A stretch of DNA of 8,059 bases, taken from positions 1-8,059 of the forward strand of contig CBFGWL010000099.1 of NCBI GenBank assembly GCA_965652565.1, written 5' to 3'. Below, piece by piece: positions 6,375 through 8,059 of the stretch (positions are counted from its first letter, which is position 1; every line of letters starts with the position of its first letter). The translations under genes were made by a program, and so were the position numbers. Origin of the DNA: RSA11 sp965652565. Its GTDB lineage: Bacteria > Actinomycetota > Thermoleophilia > Solirubrobacterales > 70-9. The notes below the pieces were generated by a model. It was not told where the DNA came from. It worked only from the letters and a program-made list of their open reading frames with translations, and did no database searches.

Positions 6375-7478
6375 GTGAGCGCGCCCGAGATCCGTATCGA
6401 CCAGCTCACCGGGCTGCGCGTCGTGCTGGCGCCCGGCCGGGCGGAGCGGCCCGAGGCCTTCTCACCGCAGGTGGCCGAGTCGAAGCCCGACGCGGCCGAG
6501 CGCTGTCCGTTTTGCGAGGGCCGTGAGGACCGCACCCCGCCCGAGACCTGGGCGGACCGGCCCGAGGGGGAGCCGGACACGCCCGGTTGGCGCGTGCGCT
6601 CGGTGCCCAACCTCTATCCGGTGCTCGGCACGGGCGAGGTGCGTGTCGGCGCCGACGCGCCCGGCGGCGGGTCGGGCGTCCCGCGCGTGAGCGCCGTGCC
6701 GCAGGCGATGGTGGAGACCGGGATGGCGGCCAAGGCCGACCCGCTGCGCTCCTCGACGCGCGATGCGTCGACCGACCTCTTCACGTCGATGCCCGCCGAG
6801 GGGGCGCACGAGGTGATCATCAACACGCCGCGGCACGAGACCAGCCTGGGCGCACTGAGCGACGCGGAGCTGGCGGTCGCGATGGACGGCTGGCGGGCGC
6901 GGATGCGCGCGCTCGCCCAGGACTCGTCCTACGTGCACCTGATCGTGAACGAGGGCCCCGCTGCCGGCGCATCGCTTGAGCACACGCACGCTCAGGTCTA
7001 TGGGATGCGGTTCGTGCCTGCGGAGATCGCCCGCGAGCGCGAGCGCGCGGTCGCCTACCACGAGCGCACGATGGGCGCCCACCTGCTCGCCGACGCCGCT
7101 ACGGAGGAGGTCCGCCGGCGCGAGCGCCTGGTCGCGATCGACGACGAGGCGATCCTTTTTTGCCCGTTCGCCTCGCGCTCCCCGTTCGAGCTGCGAATCG
7201 TGCCGCGCACGCCCGCCCCGTCGTTCGAGGCCGAGGGCCAGGGGGGCGCCGCGATGCTGGGGACGGCGCTGCGCGCCCTCGAGGGCGCCTTCGGGACGCT
7301 GCCGCAGTTCAACCTCTGGGTCCGCACGGCGCCGCGCGGCACCGAGGAGTTCTGCTGGCACATCGACATCCTCCCGCGACTCACGATCCGCGCTGGCTTC
7401 GAGCTCGGCACCGGCGTCGACATCAACACCTACGCGCCCGAGCGCGCCGCTGCCGACCTGCGGGCGGTGCTGGGGTAG
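6375..7478 (+). CDS. galT: Galactose-1-phosphate uridylyltransferase family protein
   Basis: A 367-residue HIT-superfamily nucleotidyltransferase, expected to move a nucleotidyl group between UDP-glucose and galactose-1-phosphate (Leloir pathway) in the cytoplasm. N-terminal IRIDQLTG...APGRAERP (6-26) is typical. Zinc-site candidates are CPFC (44-47), H154 in TPRHETSL, and H203. The catalytic motif is NEG (192-194) followed by GASLEHTHAQ (198-207), with H205 as the predicted nucleophile and Q207 conserved; Thr204 replaces the usual Pro of HPH. The C-terminal CWHIDILPRLTIRAGFELGTG (327-347) matches the bacterial/archaeal GalT subgroup. A Gly/Pro/Ser-rich stretch at about 86-138 is an expansion relative to compact homologues. 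GTG 6375 is chosen because homology begins right after it; the frame is open back to TTG 6303, inside the SPFH gene. No clear ribosome binding site. It sits 34 bases after SPFH. The true sugar or nucleotide could differ (an ADP-glucose phosphorylase-like activity is possible). Confidence 0.88.
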   Translation: MSAPEIRIDQLTGLRVVLAPGRAERPEAFSPQVAESKPDAAERCPFCEGREDRTPPETWADRPEGEPDTPGWRVRSVPNLYPVLGTGEVRVGADAPGGGSGVPRVSAVPQAMVETGMAAKADPLRSSTRDASTDLFTSMPAEGAHEVIINTPRHETSLGALSDAELAVAMDGWRARMRALAQDSSYVHLIVNEGPAAGASLEHTHAQVYGMRFVPAEIARERERAVAYHERTMGAHLLADAATEEVRRRERLVAIDDEAILFCPFASRSPFELRIVPRTPAPSFEAEGQGGAAMLGTALRALEGAFGTLPQFNLWVRTAPRGTEEFCWHIDILPRLTIRAGFELGTGVDINTYAPERAAADLRAVLG

Positions 7479-7488
7479 CGCGCGCACG

Positions 7489-7621
7489 GGCCGTGGTGGC
7501 GGCGGGACCCCGCCGTGACCTGAGCTCGGGCCGGGCTGTGCGTGGCTCCGGCCGTGGTGGCGGCGGCGCCGGGGCGTGCCCGGGCTCGGGGCCCGGGTGG
7601 CACGAGCGTGGGTGGCGGCGG
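7489..7621. repeat. Imperfect G-rich direct repeats
   Basis: GGCCGTGGTGGCGGCGG occurs identically at 7489-7505 and 7550-7566, 61 bases apart. Its last 11 bases (GGTGGCGGCGG) recur at 7611-7621, 55 bases after the second copy. Low complexity makes chance or slippage a reasonable origin, though 17 identical bases at this spacing is notable. Confidence 0.6.
7579..7597 (+). terminator. GC hairpin, candidate end of the TlpA-nfeD-SPFH-galT run
   Basis: CCCGGGC (7579-7585) pairs perfectly with GCCCGGG (7591-7597) around a TCGGG loop, and two G-U pairs can extend the stem. It lies about 100 bases after the galT stop, with no T-run after it. It is the strongest simple hairpin in the gap and the best candidate for ending the plus-strand transcript. 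The same bases plus GGGG at 7571-7574 also fit a G-quadruplex pattern. Confidence 0.4.
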
Positions 7622-7654
7622 AGCAGGGGCGCTCCGCGCGGGCCCTGGGCCGGG

Positions 7655-7682
7655 TTGAAGGGCAAGTAAGAGGGATAGAGGT
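7655..7682 (+). promoter_or_regulatory. AT-richer patch with weak promoter-like boxes
   Basis: TTGAAG at 7655-7660 resembles a -35 box, and TAGAGG at 7676-7681 is a poor -10 at 15-base spacing. The patch around it (AAGTAAGAGGGATAGAG) stands out against the GC-rich surroundings. If active, a transcript would run into the right repeat array, and no gene lies between. Low confidence. Confidence 0.15.
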
Positions 7683-7720
7683 CGCGGGGGGCGCGGGTTC
7701 GCAGCGTCTCTCGTGAGGAT

Positions 7721-7762
7721 TGGGACACACGGCGCGCGTGCTGGGGCACACGGCGCGCGCAG
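7721..7762. repeat. Two-copy tandem 21-base repeat
   Basis: TGGGACACACGGCGCGCG at 7721-7738 recurs as TGGGGCACACGGCGCGCG at 7742-7759, with 17 of 18 bases matching at an exact 21-base offset. The final three bases of each 21-base unit differ. Two helical turns apart, the copies would face the same side of DNA, as paired protein sites do. The function is unknown. They lie just upstream of the right palindrome array. Confidence 0.6.
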
Positions 7763-7794
7763 GTGCGCCGCGCGGCACTGCCGCCAACGCCGAG

Positions 7795-8059
7795 GTTCAG
7801 CCCACGTAGTCGAAATCCGGCGACCACGGCTGAACGTCGCGCGAAACGCCGGCGGCGGCCCCGACGTTCAGCCCGCGTAGTCGAAAACCGGCGACCAAGG
7901 CTGAACGTCGCGCGAAACGCCGCCGCCGGCCCAGTCGTTCAGCCCACGTGTTCGAAATCCGGCGACCACGGCTGAACGTCGCGTGGGGCGCAGCCGCCGG
8001 CCCGGTCGTTCAGCCCACGTGTTCGAAATCCGGCGATGAGGGCTGAACGTCGTGGGGGC
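7795..8059. repeat. Right repeat array: four 41-base palindromic units, exact 71-base period
   Basis: Units start at 7795, 7866, 7937 and 8008, and each spans 41 bases (ending 7835, 7906, 7977, 8048). All four have the perfect arms GTTCAGCC and GGCTGAAC. The core of three units keeps TCGAAAxCCGGCGACCA, with the last drifting to CGATGAG. Linkers at 7836-7865, 7907-7936 and 7978-8007 are all 30 bases and related: the first two match at 26 of 30 positions and the last two at 24 of 30, all beginning GTCGCG. The full 71 bases is therefore the repeating unit. GTCG after the last unit (8049-8052) shows the next linker begins before the window ends. Orientation matches the left array. The core loop is AAATCCGG or AAAACCGG rather than AAAAA, so the two arrays are distinguishable subtypes. 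Family not recognised. Confidence 0.93.

Larger units (their letters stand above)
7479..7794. other. Gene-free G-rich intergenic stretch
   Basis: This 316-base stretch between galT and the right repeat array contains no ORF with family resemblance. Frames open across it are Arg/Ala/Gly-rich shadows. It holds imperfect G-rich direct repeats (7489-7621), a strong hairpin (7579-7597), a relatively AT-rich patch (about 7655-7680) and a two-copy 21-base repeat (7721-7762). Strand asymmetry is marked: the first half is G-rich on the plus strand. Confidence 0.7.

Noticed and set aside
7156..7161. Run of six T in galT as slippage or terminator site
   Set aside because: There is no hairpin directly before it, and the reading frame continues through conserved GalT sequence on both sides.
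7690..7720. tRNA-like T-arm (GGTTCG)
   Set aside because: No matching acceptor, D or anticodon stems could be found around it.
6462..7787. Minus-strand open frame of 441 codons opposite galT
   Set aside because: It is antisense to a gene with intact zinc and catalytic motifs; composition is Arg/Ala/His-rich.
7423..7827. Minus-strand open frame of 134 codons reaching into the right array
   Set aside because: It spans the end of galT, the G-rich gap, the 21-base repeat and the first palindrome, with no start signal or family motif; repeated RRV-like residues only reflect the 21-base repeat.
7795..8059. CRISPR array
   Set aside because: Unit and linker lengths (41 and 30) fall in the CRISPR range, but the linkers are homologous to each other (24-26 of 30 between neighbours) and the units vary in the core. 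No cas gene is present.
1..8059. Composite transposon or integrative element bounded by the repeats
   Set aside because: No transposase, integrase or target-site duplication is visible, and the enclosed genes look like ordinary chromosomal genes. Multiple tandem units at each end do not resemble transposon ends.

Overview
The window is very GC-rich DNA with strong G/C third-position bias, GTG starts and several weak ribosome binding sites. This suits a high-GC actinobacterium. The style of the helicase tail, the NfeD/SPFH pair and the GalT recalls soil Thermoleophilia (Solirubrobacterales-like), but that placement is an inference from gene style, not from a marker gene.

Layout. Positions 1-128 hold two units of an unrecognised 41-base imperfect palindrome, 71 bases apart. 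A large SF2 DEAD/DEAH helicase gene follows on the minus strand (126-2924), carrying an internal low-complexity insert and a long charged disordered tail. A 163-base divergent gap with a perfect short palindrome separates it from a plus-strand run: a membrane-anchored TlpA-like thioredoxin (3088-3726), a three-helix membrane protein of unknown function (3767-4186), a long-form NfeD serine protease (4194-5558), its SPFH/slipin partner overlapping by one base (5558-6340), and a GalT-family nucleotidyltransferase (6375-7478). Then comes a 316-base gene-free stretch (7479-7794) that is G-rich, with short direct repeats and a strong hairpin. From 7795 to the window end there are four more units of the same palindrome, again exactly 71 bases apart and in the same orientation as the left pair.

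How the genes fit. NfeD and SPFH form the classical membrane protease/stomatin pair, and the SPFH C-terminus still resembles the segment cleaved in the archaeal pair. With the TlpA-like protein and the three-helix protein upstream, the plus-strand run looks like a cell-envelope quality-control cluster. GalT may simply be co-transcribed. The helicase looks like a separate divergent unit that ends directly in a repeat hairpin.

The part least explained by known families is the repeat: two arrays with the same 71-base period and orientation bracket the gene block. The outer arms are nearly invariant and the stems are partly maintained by substitution. A second, mutually exclusive pairing exists between adjacent units, and the helicase stop codon lies within the repeat consensus. 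No cas, transposase or integrase gene is visible, so the function of the arrays is unknown.
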